From contig JAKISR010000005.1 in assembly GCA_021648465.1 (NCBI GenBank), positions 1 to 64,000 of the forward strand: a DNA stretch of 64,000 nucleotides, written 5' to 3'. A program made the position numbers and the translations under genes. Under the pieces are notes generated by a model. It had not been told where the DNA came from. It saw only the letters and a list, made by a program, of their open reading frames with translations, and did no database searches. The DNA is from Sulfurimonas sp. (lineage in GTDB: Bacteria; Campylobacterota; Campylobacteria; Campylobacterales; Sulfurimonadaceae). This document shows positions 50,980 through 61,072 of this stretch, piece after piece (within the stretch, counting starts at the first letter, position 1; the number at the start of each line of letters is the position of its first letter).

Positions 50980-53028
50980 ATGAAAAAGCTATCCATCAAA
51001 CTACAAATCGTCCTGCTTACATCATTTTCTTTGATAATTTTAGCAGTAATTTCAACTTTAGTTGCAACCATAAAGACTAAAGAGTCTTTAACAGCTGCTA
51101 GTTATACTAGTCTATCTTCTCTTAGAGATGTGAAGAAAAATCAAATCCAAGCCTTATTTTCTAGACAGATAGGAGATATTAATGTTCTTGCTCATTCAAG
51201 CAATACTTTTAAAATTGTTGATGACTTATTAGCTATTGAAGATCAACTACAACTTAGTGAAACAGATAATTATCCAATTAATAATAAAATAGCTAAAAAG
51301 GCCAAAGAACCACATGAGAAATTTTTCAAATACTATATGAATCAATACAACTATTATGATATTTTTATTATCTCTGCAGATGGTGGACGCGTTATGTACA
51401 CAGTTGCAAAAGAATCAGACTATGGTGCCAATCTTATTCACGGTCCACTAAAAAATAGTGGTTTAGCAAAAGCATACAAACAAGCTCTGCAAAACAATCG
51501 TCCTACTTATATAGATATGGAGCCTTATGCTCCAAGCAATGGTGATCCTGCAATGTTTTTAGCTGAGCCTCTGTACGCTGACAATGGAAAAGCCAAGGCA
51601 GTGTTAGTATTTCAAATTTCTACTGCTTCTATAGATAAAATTATGCAATATAGAGCAGGCTATGGGAAATCTCAAGAAGATTACCTTGTTGGACCAGATA
51701 AACTTATGAGAAGTGATAGTTATATTAATAAAACTACACACTCTATAAAAGCCTCTTTTGCAAATCCATCTACTGGTTCAGTTGATACAGTAGCTACAAG
51801 AGCTGCACACTCTGGAAAAACTGGAATTATAATGGCCACAGGATACACAGGAAAACAGGTATTACTTTCATACTCATCCATTAGTATTGGAAAAGATTTT
51901 AATTGGGCAATCATTTCAAGAATGGATGAGGATGAAATTCTTGTGGTTCCAAATGAGATAAGAAATATTTTAATTGCTGACTCTGCCATTCTTTTAATTA
52001 TAATTATGATAATTGCTATCCTTCTAATAAATAAAAGTATTATTAAGCCTATTAACAGGTTTAAAGAAACTCTTTTAGACATAGGGAACAATAAAGACTT
52101 AACAATAAAAGTAGATGAAAATGCTCCAACAGAAATTTCACAGATGGCTAAAAGTTTTAATACTTTAATAACAGAATTAAAAAATCTAATAGAAACTTCT
52201 AAGCAGAGCTCATCTGAGAATGCTTCAATTTCTCATGAACTCTCAACAACTGCAACTGGAGTTGGAAATAATGTTGAAGAATCTGTCGCTATAATAAACA
52301 ATACAACTACCCATGCAAATGAGATTAAAAATGAGATTTTATTATCCATCTCTGATGCTCAAGACTCTAAGAAAGAGATAATTATAGCAAATGAAAACCT
52401 TGGAAATGCACGTCATGATGTTGTAGCTCTTACATCTAAAATTCAACATAGTGCTGAATTAGAAATTGAACTCTCTCAAAGAATGGATACTCTCTCAAGC
52501 GATGCAAATGAAGTAAAAAATGTTCTTGAAATTATTTCAGATATAGCTGAGCAAACAAATTTATTGGCACTAAATGCAGCTATTGAAGCTGCTCGTGCTG
52601 GTGAACACGGTCGTGGATTTGCAGTTGTTGCTGATGAAGTTAGAAAACTTGCTGAGAGAACTCAAAAATCTCTTACAGAGATTAACGCTACAATCAACAT
52701 TATTGTTCAATCAATAATGGATGTTAGTGCCCAAATGAACAGTAATTCTGAAGAGATTCAAGCATTAGCAATTACTGCTACGGAAGTTAAACAAAAAATC
52801 AATGATACAGTTACTATAGTAGTTGAAGCAGTTAATGCAAGTGACCGAACTGTAACAGATTTTGAGAAGACGGGAGCTAATGTTGATTTAATTGTTACAC
52901 AAATCACACAAATAAATGAGATATCTTCTCAAAATGCTCGCAATGTTGAAGAGATTGCATCAGCTGCTGATCATTTAAATTCTATGACAGATGATTTACA
53001 TAAAAAACTTGAAACATTTCGTACTTAA
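50980..53028 (+). CDS. Methyl-accepting chemotaxis protein with Cache sensor
   Basis: Membrane chemoreceptor of 682 residues from ATG 50980; the frame also runs 13 codons upstream through the C tract. Helix 1 is at about 8-30. A large periplasmic Cache-type sensor (about 35-315) has [31 protein letters not shown] and [14 protein letters not shown]. Helix 2 is at about 325-350, followed by a HAMP segment. The signalling domain has the highly conserved tip [20 protein letters not shown] near 530 and [17 protein letters not shown]. The C-terminus lacks a NWETF-type tether. It is followed by cheB (overlapping) and cheR. The ligand is unknown. Confidence 0.93.
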   Translation: MKKLSIKLQIVLLTSFSLIILAVISTLVATIKTKESLTAASYTSLSSLRDVKKNQIQALFSRQIGDINVLAHSSNTFKIVDDLLAIEDQLQLSETDNYPINNKIAKKAKEPHEKFFKYYMNQYNYYDIFIISADGGRVMYTVAKESDYGANLIHGPLKNSGLAKAYKQALQNNRPTYIDMEPYAPSNGDPAMFLAEPLYADNGKAKAVLVFQISTASIDKIMQYRAGYGKSQEDYLVGPDKLMRSDSYINKTTHSIKASFANPSTGSVDTVATRAAHSGKTGIIMATGYTGKQVLLSYSSISIGKDFNWAIISRMDEDEILVVPNEIRNILIADSAILLIIIMIIAILLINKSIIKPINRFKETLLDIGNNKDLTIKVDENAPTEISQMAKSFNTLITELKNLIETSKQSSSENASISHELSTTATGVGNNVEESVAIINNTTTHANEIKNEILLSISDAQDSKKEIIIANENLGNARHDVVALTSKIQHSAELEIELSQRMDTLSSDANEVKNVLEIISDIAEQTNLLALNAAIEAARAGEHGRGFAVVADEVRKLAERTQKSLTEINATINIIVQSIMDVSAQMNSNSEEIQALAITATEVKQKINDTVTIVVEAVNASDRTVTDFEKTGANVDLIVTQITQINEISSQNARNVEEIASAADHLNSMTDDLHKKLETFRT

Positions 53029-53587
53029 TAAACTTGTCCTAATTGGTGCCTCAACTGGGGGACCTGGACAGATAGAAAAGATTGTTTCTTCACTTCCTCC
53101 ACTAGTAAACACATCTATAATAATTGCACAACATATGGTTAAAGGTTTTATACCAAGCTTTGCTGCTCGACTAGAAGAACATACTATAAATAAAGTTTCA
53201 CTTGCTATAAATAAAAATATTTTTGAAACTGGTCAAATTTATTTATGTAGTGGTTTTACAGAAATTAAAAGATCTGAATATAACTTATGCTTTAGCAATA
53301 AACCAGCAAATGATAATAGCTTTAATCCTGATATTAACACTATCTTTAACTCTTGTATTCCTCTATTAAAAGAGATTAAAATACTTAGTATTATACTAAC
53401 TGGAATAGGTGACGATGGAGTTAAAAGCTGTAAAGAATTAAATCTTAATGGTGCAAGGTGTATAGCAGAAAGCAAACATAGTGCTATCGTTGATGGTATG
53501 CCATGCCGTGCAAGAAAAGAAATACCAAATATTGAAATCGATGATATAGATGGCATAATAACTAAAATCAAGGAATTTTGTAACTAA
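52991..53587 (+). CDS. cheB: Stand-alone CheB protein-glutamate methylesterase
   Basis: Removes methyl groups from chemoreceptors. 198 residues, only the catalytic domain with no receiver domain, so it is not activated by phosphorylation in the E. coli manner; this form is normal in Campylobacterota. The triad is the Ser of [10 protein letters not shown] near 20, the His of [12 protein letters not shown] near 46, and the Asp of [14 protein letters not shown] near 138. The reading frame overlaps the chemoreceptor by 38 bases. A TTG at 53009 is an alternative start. It overlaps cheR by one base. Confidence 0.93.
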   Translation: MIYIKNLKHFVLNKLVLIGASTGGPGQIEKIVSSLPPLVNTSIIIAQHMVKGFIPSFAARLEEHTINKVSLAINKNIFETGQIYLCSGFTEIKRSEYNLCFSNKPANDNSFNPDINTIFNSCIPLLKEIKILSIILTGIGDDGVKSCKELNLNGARCIAESKHSAIVDGMPCRARKEIPNIEIDDIDGIITKIKEFCN

Positions 53588-54363
53588 TGTTTAGTTTTTT
53601 TAATAAAGAGCTACTTCAAGATAATAATCAAAAACTACAAATAGTTGAAGATTATGTAGATATTGTACCAATCTCCAAATATTTTAAAGAAGAAACAGGT
53701 GTAACTTTTGAAAAACAAATAAATATCTTAAAAAGTAAAGTTACCACTTATTGTAAACAAAGAGAAATATACTCATTTACAGAATTATTAAATCTTGTAA
53801 AAAAAGATTCTATTGCGAAACAAAAATTAATTGATTATTTAACAACAAATGAAACATTCTTTTATAGAGAGTTTAAACAAATTACTGAACTTGTAAATTT
53901 AGTAAAAACAATAAACTCAAATATAAATATTTTGTGCGCACCATCTGCAACAGGAGAAGAACCTTACAGCATTGTTATCGCCTTGCTTGAAGCTGGGGTT
54001 ATGCCAAAGAGTTTTCATATAACAGGTATAGATATTAATTCCGATGCTCTTGAAAAAGCTCATAATGCAGTATATAGAGAGAGAAATGTAAGAAATTTAA
54101 CTTCTCAAATTATCAAAAACTATTTTTTACATAATGGTACTCATTATATTTTAAAAGATGTCGTAAAAATACATACAACATTTAAACTAGAAAATCTATT
54201 TGACCCATCTTTTAAATCACTAGGGAAATTTGATTTTGTTTTTTCAAGAAATATGTTAATTTATTTTGATAAAGAAACAAAATTAAAAGCAAAAAATATT
54301 TTAGAGAGTATGAGAAAAGATAACAGATATGATGTGTTTTTTGGTCATGCTGATATACTTTAA
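53587..54363 (+). CDS. cheR: CheR protein-glutamate methyltransferase
   Basis: Methylates chemoreceptor glutamates with SAM. 258 residues. The N-terminal helical domain has TTYCKQREIYSFTELLNLV. The SAM domain has TTNETFFYREFKQ near 90, LCAPSATGEEPYSIVIAL near 120 (the usual CAACSTGEEPYS motif), ITGIDINSDALEKA, and FSRNMLIYFDKETK near 220. It shares its ATG with the end of cheB, forming an MCP-cheB-cheR operon. Confidence 0.94.
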   Translation: MFSFFNKELLQDNNQKLQIVEDYVDIVPISKYFKEETGVTFEKQINILKSKVTTYCKQREIYSFTELLNLVKKDSIAKQKLIDYLTTNETFFYREFKQITELVNLVKTINSNINILCAPSATGEEPYSIVIALLEAGVMPKSFHITGIDINSDALEKAHNAVYRERNVRNLTSQIIKNYFLHNGTHYILKDVVKIHTTFKLENLFDPSFKSLGKFDFVFSRNMLIYFDKETKLKAKNILESMRKDNRYDVFFGHADIL

Positions 54364-54388
54364 AAAGTGAAGTATAAGTTATGTTTAA

Positions 54389-54428
54389 CTCAGACTAAGG
54401 CTATACCATATGGTATGCCATGTCTGAG
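54389..54428. terminator. Long palindromic hairpin between convergent genes
   Basis: CTCAGAC (54389-54395) pairs with GTCTGAG (54422-54428). Inside lies GGC/GCC pairing and a perfect 14-base palindrome, ATACCATATGGTAT (54403-54416). It separates the cheR and porB stops. No T-run follows on either strand, so it may be a protein site as well as an RNA end. Confidence 0.5.
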
Positions 54429-54461
54429 CTAGACGCAAATTGGAGTCGAAGCTAAAAGCTT

Positions 54462-55418
54462 TTAAACGCGAGCTTCTTCACGGCGTTGTAGATACGCCCA
54501 ATTTTCATCGACACGTTCTTGCCATTCTTTGATAAGATATTTATACTCATCTTTGAATAAGTGCTTAAAGCGACCTTGAGCAGCCAAATATTCTTCAACA
54601 GGAACAACATTTTTAGGTCTATAAGTGATATTCCACTCTTTGCCATCTATCACTTCATAAAGTGGAAATACTAATGAGTCTGTTGATAAATCAGTTAACA
54701 TCATTGTATCTTTAGGATCAAATTTCCACTCAGTAGTACAAGGGGAAACTGCATTTATAAATACTGATCCTTCTGTTGCAAAACCTTTTTGAATCTTTTT
54801 AACCATATCTTTCCATTTATTTGGAGCAACTTGTGCTGTATATGGAATATTGTGAGCCGCCATAATGCCCATCATATCTTTTTTGTTCATCTTCTCACCA
54901 TAAGAGATTGAACCAGAAGGTGAAGTTGTAGCAGATGAACCGATAGGAGTAGAACTTGAACGCTGTCCACCTGTGTTTGCATATACTTCATTATCAAGAA
55001 CAACATACATCATATTGTGATTTCTCTCCATACATCCTGAAATCCATTGGAAACCGATATCATAAGATGCACCATCTCCACCAAAAGCGATAAACTTAGG
55101 ATTACGATCAGGTTGTTTCAGGCGACCTTTTGTTTTAAGTGCATTATACATTGACTCTGCACCTGCAATGGCAGTTGAAGAGTTTTCAAAACCGATATGA
55201 ATCCATGAAGCATCCCAAGATGTATAAGGATAAACAGCAGTACAAACTTCAAGACAACCAGTTGAAGCTGAAAGAACTAAATCATCGTTTGTAGCATTTA
55301 ATATTTCACGAACGATAATTGAGTGAGCACAACCAGGACATAAAAGGTTTGCACCCTCAAAACGATCTGCCGATGTTGAAAACTCTTTTAAATTTTTTAT
55401 TTTTTTTATTTCACTCAT
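54462..55418 (-). CDS. porB: Pyruvate:ferredoxin oxidoreductase, beta subunit
   Basis: Thiamine diphosphate subunit of pyruvate synthase/oxidoreductase. 318 residues. Cluster cysteines are in LLCPGCAHSI near 25. The TPP-binding GGDGASYDIGFQWISG lies near 115, followed by DNEVYANTGGQRSSSTP near 145. A further Cys lies in SPCTTEWKF near 218. It is the last gene of the porC-porD-porA-porB operon, nine bases after porA. Confidence 0.95.
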   Translation of the reverse strand: MSEIKKIKNLKEFSTSADRFEGANLLCPGCAHSIIVREILNATNDDLVLSASTGCLEVCTAVYPYTSWDASWIHIGFENSSTAIAGAESMYNALKTKGRLKQPDRNPKFIAFGGDGASYDIGFQWISGCMERNHNMMYVVLDNEVYANTGGQRSSSTPIGSSATTSPSGSISYGEKMNKKDMMGIMAAHNIPYTAQVAPNKWKDMVKKIQKGFATEGSVFINAVSPCTTEWKFDPKDTMMLTDLSTDSLVFPLYEVIDGKEWNITYRPKNVVPVEEYLAAQGRFKHLFKDEYKYLIKEWQERVDENWAYLQRREEARV

Positions 55419-55427
55419 ATTAAATTC

Positions 55428-56651
55428 CTATAAAAACGACAGCTTCGGTCCACGAACACCGATAAACTGCTGTAGTTGAGTAGTAACTTTACCAGCATCT
55501 ACATTTGTTTGAAGCTCATTATAAAGATCTACTAAGTTTGCTTTAGTTAAATCACGACCGCCTAAACCATAAATATATCCAGAAAGTAAAGGGCTATACT
55601 CCGTATTATAAAGTGCGCCTGCTATTTCATTGTACATAGCTCCTGGTGCACCGCCTGGAGATGCTCTATCAAGAATTGCTACAGCTTTAACATCTTTAAG
55701 TGCTTCTATGATTTGAGCAAATGGGAAAGGACGAATTACACGAAGACCAACAACACCAGCTTTTAAACCTTTTGCTCTCATTTCAGTTGCAACTTCACGA
55801 GCTGTCTCAACTGAAGTTCCTAAACAAAATACACATAAATCTGCATCTTCCATATCATAACACTCAACTTGAGAGTACTTACGACCAGTTAGTTTTTCAA
55901 AATTAGCAAAAACTTCATCAATTTTTGGAGAAACTTTTAACATTAAATCGCTGTGTTGACGAGCTTTATGCTCAAAATGCCAATCTTCTTCAGTTTGAAC
56001 ACCATGAGTTACAGGATGTTCAAAATCTAACATATCATTCATCGGTTTAAATTTACCAACAAAATTATAAGCATCATCATCAGTTATAGTTGTTACACCT
56101 TGAGCAGTATGAGATGTCATAAATCCATCTTGGTTTATGATAGATGGAAGTCTAATACCATGATCTTCAGAAACTTTAAATGCTATAAAATTTAAATCAT
56201 AAGCACCTTGTGGTGAGAATGCATCAAATTGAATCCAACCACTATCACGACATAAATACATATCAGAGTGGTCTCCATTTACATTAAGTGGAGCAGCAAG
56301 AGCACGATTTACAATATTTAAAATAATTGGAAGTCTCATGCCTGAAGCTTGATAAAGTGTTTCAACCATTAGTGCTAAACCTTGACTTGATGTAGCAGTT
56401 GCGACACGACCACCAGCAGCAGCTGCACCGATACATCCAGACATTGCAGCATGTTCAGATTCAACCATTACAAATTCACCCTCAACATAATTATCTGCTT
56501 TGAATTGTGCATAACCTTCAACAATCGGTGTTGATGGAGTAATTGGGTAAGCCGCAACAACATCTACTTGAGCTTGTCTTAAAGCCTGAGCAGCAGCATG
56601 ATTACCATCCCATACTTCAACATCTCTTAATTCCATTTTATCAAATGCCAT
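55428..56651 (-). CDS. porA: Pyruvate:ferredoxin oxidoreductase, alpha subunit
   Basis: 407 residues. It carries AAYPITPSTPIVEGYAQF near 35, SEHAAMSGCIGAAAAGGRV near 65, and the substrate-side TSSQGLALM. The second half has the transketolase-C-like domain II (VGLRVIRPFPFAQI near 300). It shares bases with the porD stop. In this phylum the enzyme serves both pyruvate oxidation and, in autotrophs with the reductive TCA cycle, pyruvate synthesis. Confidence 0.95.
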   Translation of the reverse strand: MAFDKMELRDVEVWDGNHAAAQALRQAQVDVVAAYPITPSTPIVEGYAQFKADNYVEGEFVMVESEHAAMSGCIGAAAAGGRVATATSSQGLALMVETLYQASGMRLPIILNIVNRALAAPLNVNGDHSDMYLCRDSGWIQFDAFSPQGAYDLNFIAFKVSEDHGIRLPSIINQDGFMTSHTAQGVTTITDDDAYNFVGKFKPMNDMLDFEHPVTHGVQTEEDWHFEHKARQHSDLMLKVSPKIDEVFANFEKLTGRKYSQVECYDMEDADLCVFCLGTSVETAREVATEMRAKGLKAGVVGLRVIRPFPFAQIIEALKDVKAVAILDRASPGGAPGAMYNEIAGALYNTEYSPLLSGYIYGLGGRDLTKANLVDLYNELQTNVDAGKVTTQLQQFIGVRGPKLSFL

Positions 56652-57049
56652 TATGCTTCCTCCTCATCTTTTTTAGGCCACGAAGCTATCTCTGCTTCGT
56701 CTTCCGCTTGTTCTGGAAACATTAAAAGTGATTTTGGATTTGTTGGACAAACCTCAACACAAATTCCACAACCTTTACAATGATCCATATCTATACCTAT
56801 CATTTTTTTATCTCTTGCAATAATAGAAACATCTGGACAATAAATCCAACAAAATTGACAATCGATACAGTAGTCTTTATTGAAAACTGGTTTAATTAAT
56901 CTCCAGTCTGCTACACTCGCTTTATAAGAGTTATTCTCCGAATAAGTACGATCCTCTTGTCTTGTTCCAGCAATATCATCTATACTGCCATCAAATGAAC
57001 GAAGCATAGCTCCAATTTCGAACTCATCCCATCCTTTTTTTGCCATCAT
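56651..57049 (-). CDS. porD: Pyruvate:ferredoxin oxidoreductase, delta (ferredoxin) subunit
   Basis: 132 residues with two [4Fe-4S] sites: CIDCQFCWIYCP near 73 and CKGCGICVEVCP near 103. Each is CX2CX2CX3CP, so both clusters are of the low-potential type. The N-terminal half contains the Trp-Asp-Glu start and RTYSENNSYKASVADWR, typical for this subunit. An acidic tail ends the protein. The order gamma-delta-alpha-beta is the standard one. Confidence 0.95.
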   Translation of the reverse strand: MMAKKGWDEFEIGAMLRSFDGSIDDIAGTRQEDRTYSENNSYKASVADWRLIKPVFNKDYCIDCQFCWIYCPDVSIIARDKKMIGIDMDHCKGCGICVEVCPTNPKSLLMFPEQAEDEAEIASWPKKDEEEA

Positions 57050-57056
57050 CGACTCC

Positions 57057-57614
57057 TTATTTTACTTCGTCATAAGCTCGTTGAATTGCAACCATATTTG
57101 CATCAACAATCTTTTGTGGTAATTTAGAAAGAACTCTTTTCATATTTTCTTTAAAAAATTCTATATCATACATTCCAGAAACTTTCATAAATGCACCAAG
57201 CATTGGTGTATTTGGAATTGGACGACCAATAGTTTCATTTGCAATAACTATACAATCAACAGTATAAACATCTTTATCTTCAAACCTAGGTTGAGCCTTA
57301 ATTAGCTCCTCTGTACTTAAATGAGTGGTAATAATGTACTTAGTTGTGTCCTTGTGATGTATTGTGACATCTGTTGTTATTGCTAATGCAGGATCAATAA
57401 CAAAAACATAATCTGGTTTCATATATTTTTCATGATTCATAATCACTTTAGTATCTACACGGTTATATGCTGTCATTGCAGCTCCACGCTTAGCAGATCC
57501 ATAAAATGCAAATGCTTGTACATGTTTACCTGTTGTAGAGATAACATCTGCTAAACCTTTAGCACCTGTAACAGCTCCTTGTCCAGCGCGACTATGCCAT
57601 CTAATTTCTAGCAT
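57057..57614 (-). CDS. porC: Pyruvate:ferredoxin oxidoreductase, gamma subunit
   Basis: 185 residues from ATG 57614, which has AGGAG six bases upstream; the open frame runs 21 codons further without support. MLEIRWHSRAGQGAVTGAKG starts the protein. FAFYGSAKRGAAMTAYNRV and a C-terminal NTPMLGAFMKVSG segment are all diagnostic for the PFOR gamma domain. It is the first gene of the por operon, and a TATAAT box lies upstream. Confidence 0.95.
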   Translation of the reverse strand: MLEIRWHSRAGQGAVTGAKGLADVISTTGKHVQAFAFYGSAKRGAAMTAYNRVDTKVIMNHEKYMKPDYVFVIDPALAITTDVTIHHKDTTKYIITTHLSTEELIKAQPRFEDKDVYTVDCIVIANETIGRPIPNTPMLGAFMKVSGMYDIEFFKENMKRVLSKLPQKIVDANMVAIQRAYDEVK

Positions 57615-57700
57615 AAATTCTCCTTCTTTCTTTATTATGTAAATACTCAGTCGTAAATTGTTCCTTATTTTATGCAACTTGCTCTTAAATATAGCTTGAA

Positions 57701-57706
57701 ATTATA
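57701..57706 (-). promoter_or_regulatory. -10 box of the por operon
   Basis: TATAAT on the minus strand 87 bases before the porC start. The distance leaves a leader of about 80 bases. Confidence 0.45.
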
Positions 57707-57740
57707 GAGTTTATAATTAAGCAAAAAAAGTGTGTAGTTT

Positions 57741-58373
57741 TTACTTGTTTTGAAGATAAGTAGTTGCTTCAAGTGCATCAGTCAATACAATATCAGTAAA
57801 TTTTTTTAGTGTATCAAAACTATCGTACCCACTTAAGACACCTATTGAATTTATGTTTGCATTTTTTGCACTAAGGAGATCTAATTTTGTATCTCCAATC
57901 ATCCAAACTTCCCTATTTTTGGTATTCATGCTCTCTAATGCTTTAATAATTGGCTCTTCATGTGGCTTTGGATTTATAACATCTTCTCTTCCAATTAACA
58001 CTTCAAAATACTCCATTAATCCAAAATGTTCCATCAATATCTTAGAGTATTTCCCTGTTTTAGTTGTAACGATTCCAAGTGTTGCAAATTGACTGGCAAT
58101 CTTGACTGCCTGTGTAGCATTTGGTAACATCTGTGTTTTTATAGTAGATATTTTTCTATATTCTTCTTTATATGTATCAACATAATCCCAAATCATATTT
58201 TTATCTACTCCTAATTCTTCATACATAATATCTAATGGATATCCAATCAAAGCTTTTATCTTTTCATTATTTACATGTGGATAATTGTGCACCTTAAATG
58301 AGTGCTGAAAAGTATCTACTATTGCATCCGTTGAATCTATTAATGTGCCATCTAAATCAAATAGTATAATCAT
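57741..58373 (-). CDS. HAD-family hydrolase, phosphoglycolate phosphatase-like
   Basis: 210 residues. The HAD motifs are clear: DLDGTLIDST at 6-15 (nucleophile Asp6), TTKTGKYSKIL near 108, KPHEEPI near 137, and MIGDTKLDLLSAKNA near 158. The alpha-helical cap between residues 15 and 80 is of the C1 type seen in Gph and PpaX. The phosphate ester substrate is not certain; phosphoglycolate is likely for an autotroph. It lies four bases after the peptide-binding protein gene. Confidence 0.9.
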   Translation of the reverse strand: MIILFDLDGTLIDSTDAIVDTFQHSFKVHNYPHVNNEKIKALIGYPLDIMYEELGVDKNMIWDYVDTYKEEYRKISTIKTQMLPNATQAVKIASQFATLGIVTTKTGKYSKILMEHFGLMEYFEVLIGREDVINPKPHEEPIIKALESMNTKNREVWMIGDTKLDLLSAKNANINSIGVLSGYDSFDTLKKFTDIVLTDALEATTYLQNK

Positions 58374-58377
58374 TAAA

Positions 58378-59874
58378 TTATTTTTCCCATTTTATATAAT
58401 TATGCCAAACTCCGCTTGGACTAGGTTCTATGTTTTTTATATCTTTACTAACAGTTGTTATTGAGTTTGGAATATATAAAAATAGATATGGATTTTCATC
58501 AGTTATTAGTTTAAACATTTTTTTCCATATAATTGCGAGTTTTTCTTTATCTACTATTGATTGGGATTCTTCTATCATTCTATCAATTTTTGGGTTGTTA
58601 TAGCCTATCAGATTAAACCCACCTTTTTTATCATTATCGCTATGCCAAAACATATATGGGTCTGGTGTTGGAGAAAGTCCCCATCCTAAAAGAATAGTGT
58701 CAAATTTATGAGGAAATACAACCATATTTAAAAATGCTTGCCACTCCATAACTCTTAGATTTACTACAACTCCAATTTTTTTTAATTGATGCTGCATAAT
58801 TTGGGCGGCATATGGTCTTATAGCACTTGAGTTTGATGTTGCTATTTCAAAGATAAGTGGATTGGATTCATCATATCCAGCTTTAGCTAAAAGCTCTTTT
58901 GCTTTTTTGATATCTTGTTTTGGTGCTTTTACATCTTTATTAAAAGCTATTGTAGTTGGATGAAATGGTCCTGTACAAATCTCTGCATGATTAAAAAAGA
59001 GTATATCTATGATCTCTTGCCTATCAATTGCTAAGGATAAAGCTTCTCTTACTTTTGGATTTTTAAATTTTTCAAGTCGCAAATTAAAACCCAAATATGT
59101 GTAAGAGCGAGATATCTGCTCATATATATTAAATTTAGAAAAAAAATCATCTCCAATTTGTCTTTCATACTGCATAGGTTCAATGGAGCCAATATCTAAA
59201 GCAGATGATTTTAACATTAAAAAGCGTGTCATTGGATCAGCTATTACATGAAAAGATATTTTATCTATCTTTGTACGACCTTCAAAATAATCATCAAAAG
59301 CACTTAATATAATATTTTTAGAGTGTTCAAGTTGTGTAAGCTTATATGCACCTGTTCCAATTGGATTTGTATTAAAAGATGAGTTCATTAAATTTTCTTC
59401 ATCTTTTAACACATGCTCTGGGATTATCCCCATCATCCAGGTCTCTAACGCTTTAAAATATGCTTTTTTATATTTTACTTTTATAGTAAATTCGTCCATT
59501 ATCTCAACACTCTTAACAAACCTAAAACCTGAACTATATGGTGAACTTATTTTTGGAGAGATTAATGCATTATAAGTAAAAAGAACATCTTTAGCACTAA
59601 ACTTCTCTCCATCATGCCATTTAACATTTTTATGAAGCTTAAAAATCAAAGTAGTATCATCTTCATAATAAAATTCTTTTGCTAAGTCACCTACTATTGT
59701 AGCACTATCTTTATCATACTTTATTAGGCCATTAAATATAAATCCACTAATTTCTGATGAACTAGAGTCGGTTGCCAATATTGGATTTAGTCTTGCAGGA
59801 TTAGCGGAAGTAGCTAAATGCAAAGTTGAAGAAAATAAATTTATAGATAGAAACAAAAGTAATAGATAATACAA
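58378..59874 (-). CDS. ABC-type peptide/nickel substrate-binding protein (family 5)
   Basis: 498 residues with a signal peptide (LFLSINLFSSTLHL, TTG start, cleavage near residue 17-20). The SBP_bac_5 pattern is seen: ATSANPARLNPILATDSS near 22, WHDGEKFSAKDVLFTYNA near 85, GTGAYKLTQLE near 172, NPKVREALSLAIDRQEI near 275, and GWGLSPTPDPYMFWHSD near 395. It binds oligopeptides or a similar ligand in the periplasm. No permease or ATPase gene is beside it, so the transporter lies elsewhere. A -10 box lies 21 bases upstream. Confidence 0.9.
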   Translation of the reverse strand: MYYLLLLFLSINLFSSTLHLATSANPARLNPILATDSSSSEISGFIFNGLIKYDKDSATIVGDLAKEFYYEDDTTLIFKLHKNVKWHDGEKFSAKDVLFTYNALISPKISSPYSSGFRFVKSVEIMDEFTIKVKYKKAYFKALETWMMGIIPEHVLKDEENLMNSSFNTNPIGTGAYKLTQLEHSKNIILSAFDDYFEGRTKIDKISFHVIADPMTRFLMLKSSALDIGSIEPMQYERQIGDDFFSKFNIYEQISRSYTYLGFNLRLEKFKNPKVREALSLAIDRQEIIDILFFNHAEICTGPFHPTTIAFNKDVKAPKQDIKKAKELLAKAGYDESNPLIFEIATSNSSAIRPYAAQIMQHQLKKIGVVVNLRVMEWQAFLNMVVFPHKFDTILLGWGLSPTPDPYMFWHSDNDKKGGFNLIGYNNPKIDRMIEESQSIVDKEKLAIIWKKMFKLITDENPYLFLYIPNSITTVSKDIKNIEPSPSGVWHNYIKWEK

Positions 59875-59894
59875 TTTTACTCTTTTTTAGAGTG

Positions 59895-59900
59895 ATTATA
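59895..59900 (-). promoter_or_regulatory. -10 box of the binding-protein gene
   Basis: TATAAT on the minus strand, 21 bases before the TTG start at 59874, giving a very short leader. Confidence 0.45.
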
Positions 59901-59934
59901 TCAAAGTTATTGAAGTTTTTTTATAAATGAGGAT

Positions 59935-59958
59935 TATCAACACCAAGTGGTGCTGATA
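59935..59958. terminator. Terminator of the rplM-rpsI operon
   Basis: TATCAACACCA pairs with TGGTGCTGATA (one mismatch/wobble, tiny loop), eight bases after the rpsI stop. A poly-A/T stretch adjoins it on the rpsI side. Confidence 0.6.
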
Positions 59959-59966
59959 AAAAAATA

Positions 59967-60359
59967 TTAACGTTTTGAGAACTGACGAGAACGACGAGCT
60001 TTACGACGACCTGGTTTCTTACGCTCAACAACACGAGCATCACGAGTCATCATACCTTCAGGTTTAAGGATTGCTTTAATCGCTGGATCAAACTCTACAA
60101 GAGCTTTTGAAATACCATGACGAAGCGCATCTGCTTGACCACCAAAACCACCACCTAAAGTAGTAGCAACGATATCAACAGATGTATCTTGTTTTGATAA
60201 AACTAGAGGTTGTTTAACACGAAGCTTCTTAGCTTCAAGTCCACCTAACCATGCGTCTAGTGAAAGACCATTAATAGTCATATTACCAGTACCTGGAGTT
60301 AACCATACTTTTGCGATTGACGCTTTACGTTTACCTGTTGCATATATTTTGTTTGCCAT
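59967..60359 (-). CDS. rpsI: 30S ribosomal protein S9
   Basis: 130 residues from ATG 60359; the 18-codon upstream extension overlaps rplM and is not needed. [15 protein letters not shown] at the start, [48 protein letters not shown], and the end RRSRQFSKR match S9. It lies ten bases after rplM. Confidence 0.98.
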   Translation of the reverse strand: MANKIYATGKRKASIAKVWLTPGTGNMTINGLSLDAWLGGLEAKKLRVKQPLVLSKQDTSVDIVATTLGGGFGGQADALRHGISKALVEFDPAIKAILKPEGMMTRDARVVERKKPGRRKARRSRQFSKR

Positions 60360-60369
60360 ATGGTAATCC

Positions 60370-60792
60370 TTACTTAGCAAGTTGTGCAGTGTGAGGATGT
60401 TCAGCACCTGCATAAATTTTTAATTTTTTAAGCATTTTAGCACCAAGCTTAGTTTTAGGAAGCATACCACGAGTAGCTAATTTATATAGTTTCTCAGGAT
60501 TTTTTTCTAAAAGCTCAGTCATTTTAACACTCTTAGTTGAACCGAAGTAACCAGAATGTGAAAAATACTCTTTATTGTTAATTTTACCAAGACCATTAAA
60601 TTTAGCTTTTGAAGCATTGATAATAACTACATAGTCACCACAGTCAAGGTTTGGAGTAAAACATGGTTTATTCTTACCACGAAGTATAGTAGCTACTTCT
60701 GTAATCATTCGACCAAATGTTTTACCTTCAGCATCAACCAAAACCCATTTTTGGTCGATTTGTTCAGGAGTTGCAATTTGTGTAAATTTCAT
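60370..60792 (-). CDS. rplM: 50S ribosomal protein L13
   Basis: 140 residues. [28 protein letters not shown], the [14 protein letters not shown] segment, [20 protein letters not shown] and a final GAEHPHTAQ are diagnostic. It is the first gene of the rplM-rpsI operon. Confidence 0.98.
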   Translation of the reverse strand: MKFTQIATPEQIDQKWVLVDAEGKTFGRMITEVATILRGKNKPCFTPNLDCGDYVVIINASKAKFNGLGKINNKEYFSHSGYFGSTKSVKMTELLEKNPEKLYKLATRGMLPKTKLGAKMLKKLKIYAGAEHPHTAQLAK

Positions 60793-60823
60793 TCGTGAAC
60801 CTTTCGTTTAATTTAATATTGGA

Positions 60824-60829
60824 AGTATA
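60824..60829 (-). promoter_or_regulatory. Possible -10 box of rplM-rpsI
   Basis: TATACT on the minus strand 32 bases before the rplM start. The 280-base gap to the diguanylate cyclase shows no other clear feature. Confidence 0.35.
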
Positions 60830-61072
60830 GCTTTATTGACTTATATATAGCTTAATTTATGGCTTATTTAAGGTTCGATATGTATAATTTACGCTTCCGT
60901 TTAATCCTGTGGAAATAAAATATTTTCAAAATTAAAGATAATTAATGTTTAAAGCAGAAAAATTTTCCCACTACAAATTAAAATTTTTTATTATTATACC
61001 TATTTTACATACAAGATTGTCTGTGAATAGTGACCAACAAACACTAAATAAAATAAATCTTAATTCAAGATA

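Noticed and set aside
57615..57677. Longer start for porC
   Set aside because: AGGAG lies just before the internal ATG and family similarity begins there.
60360..60413. Longer start for rpsI
   Set aside because: It overlaps rplM, and S9 similarity begins at the internal ATG.
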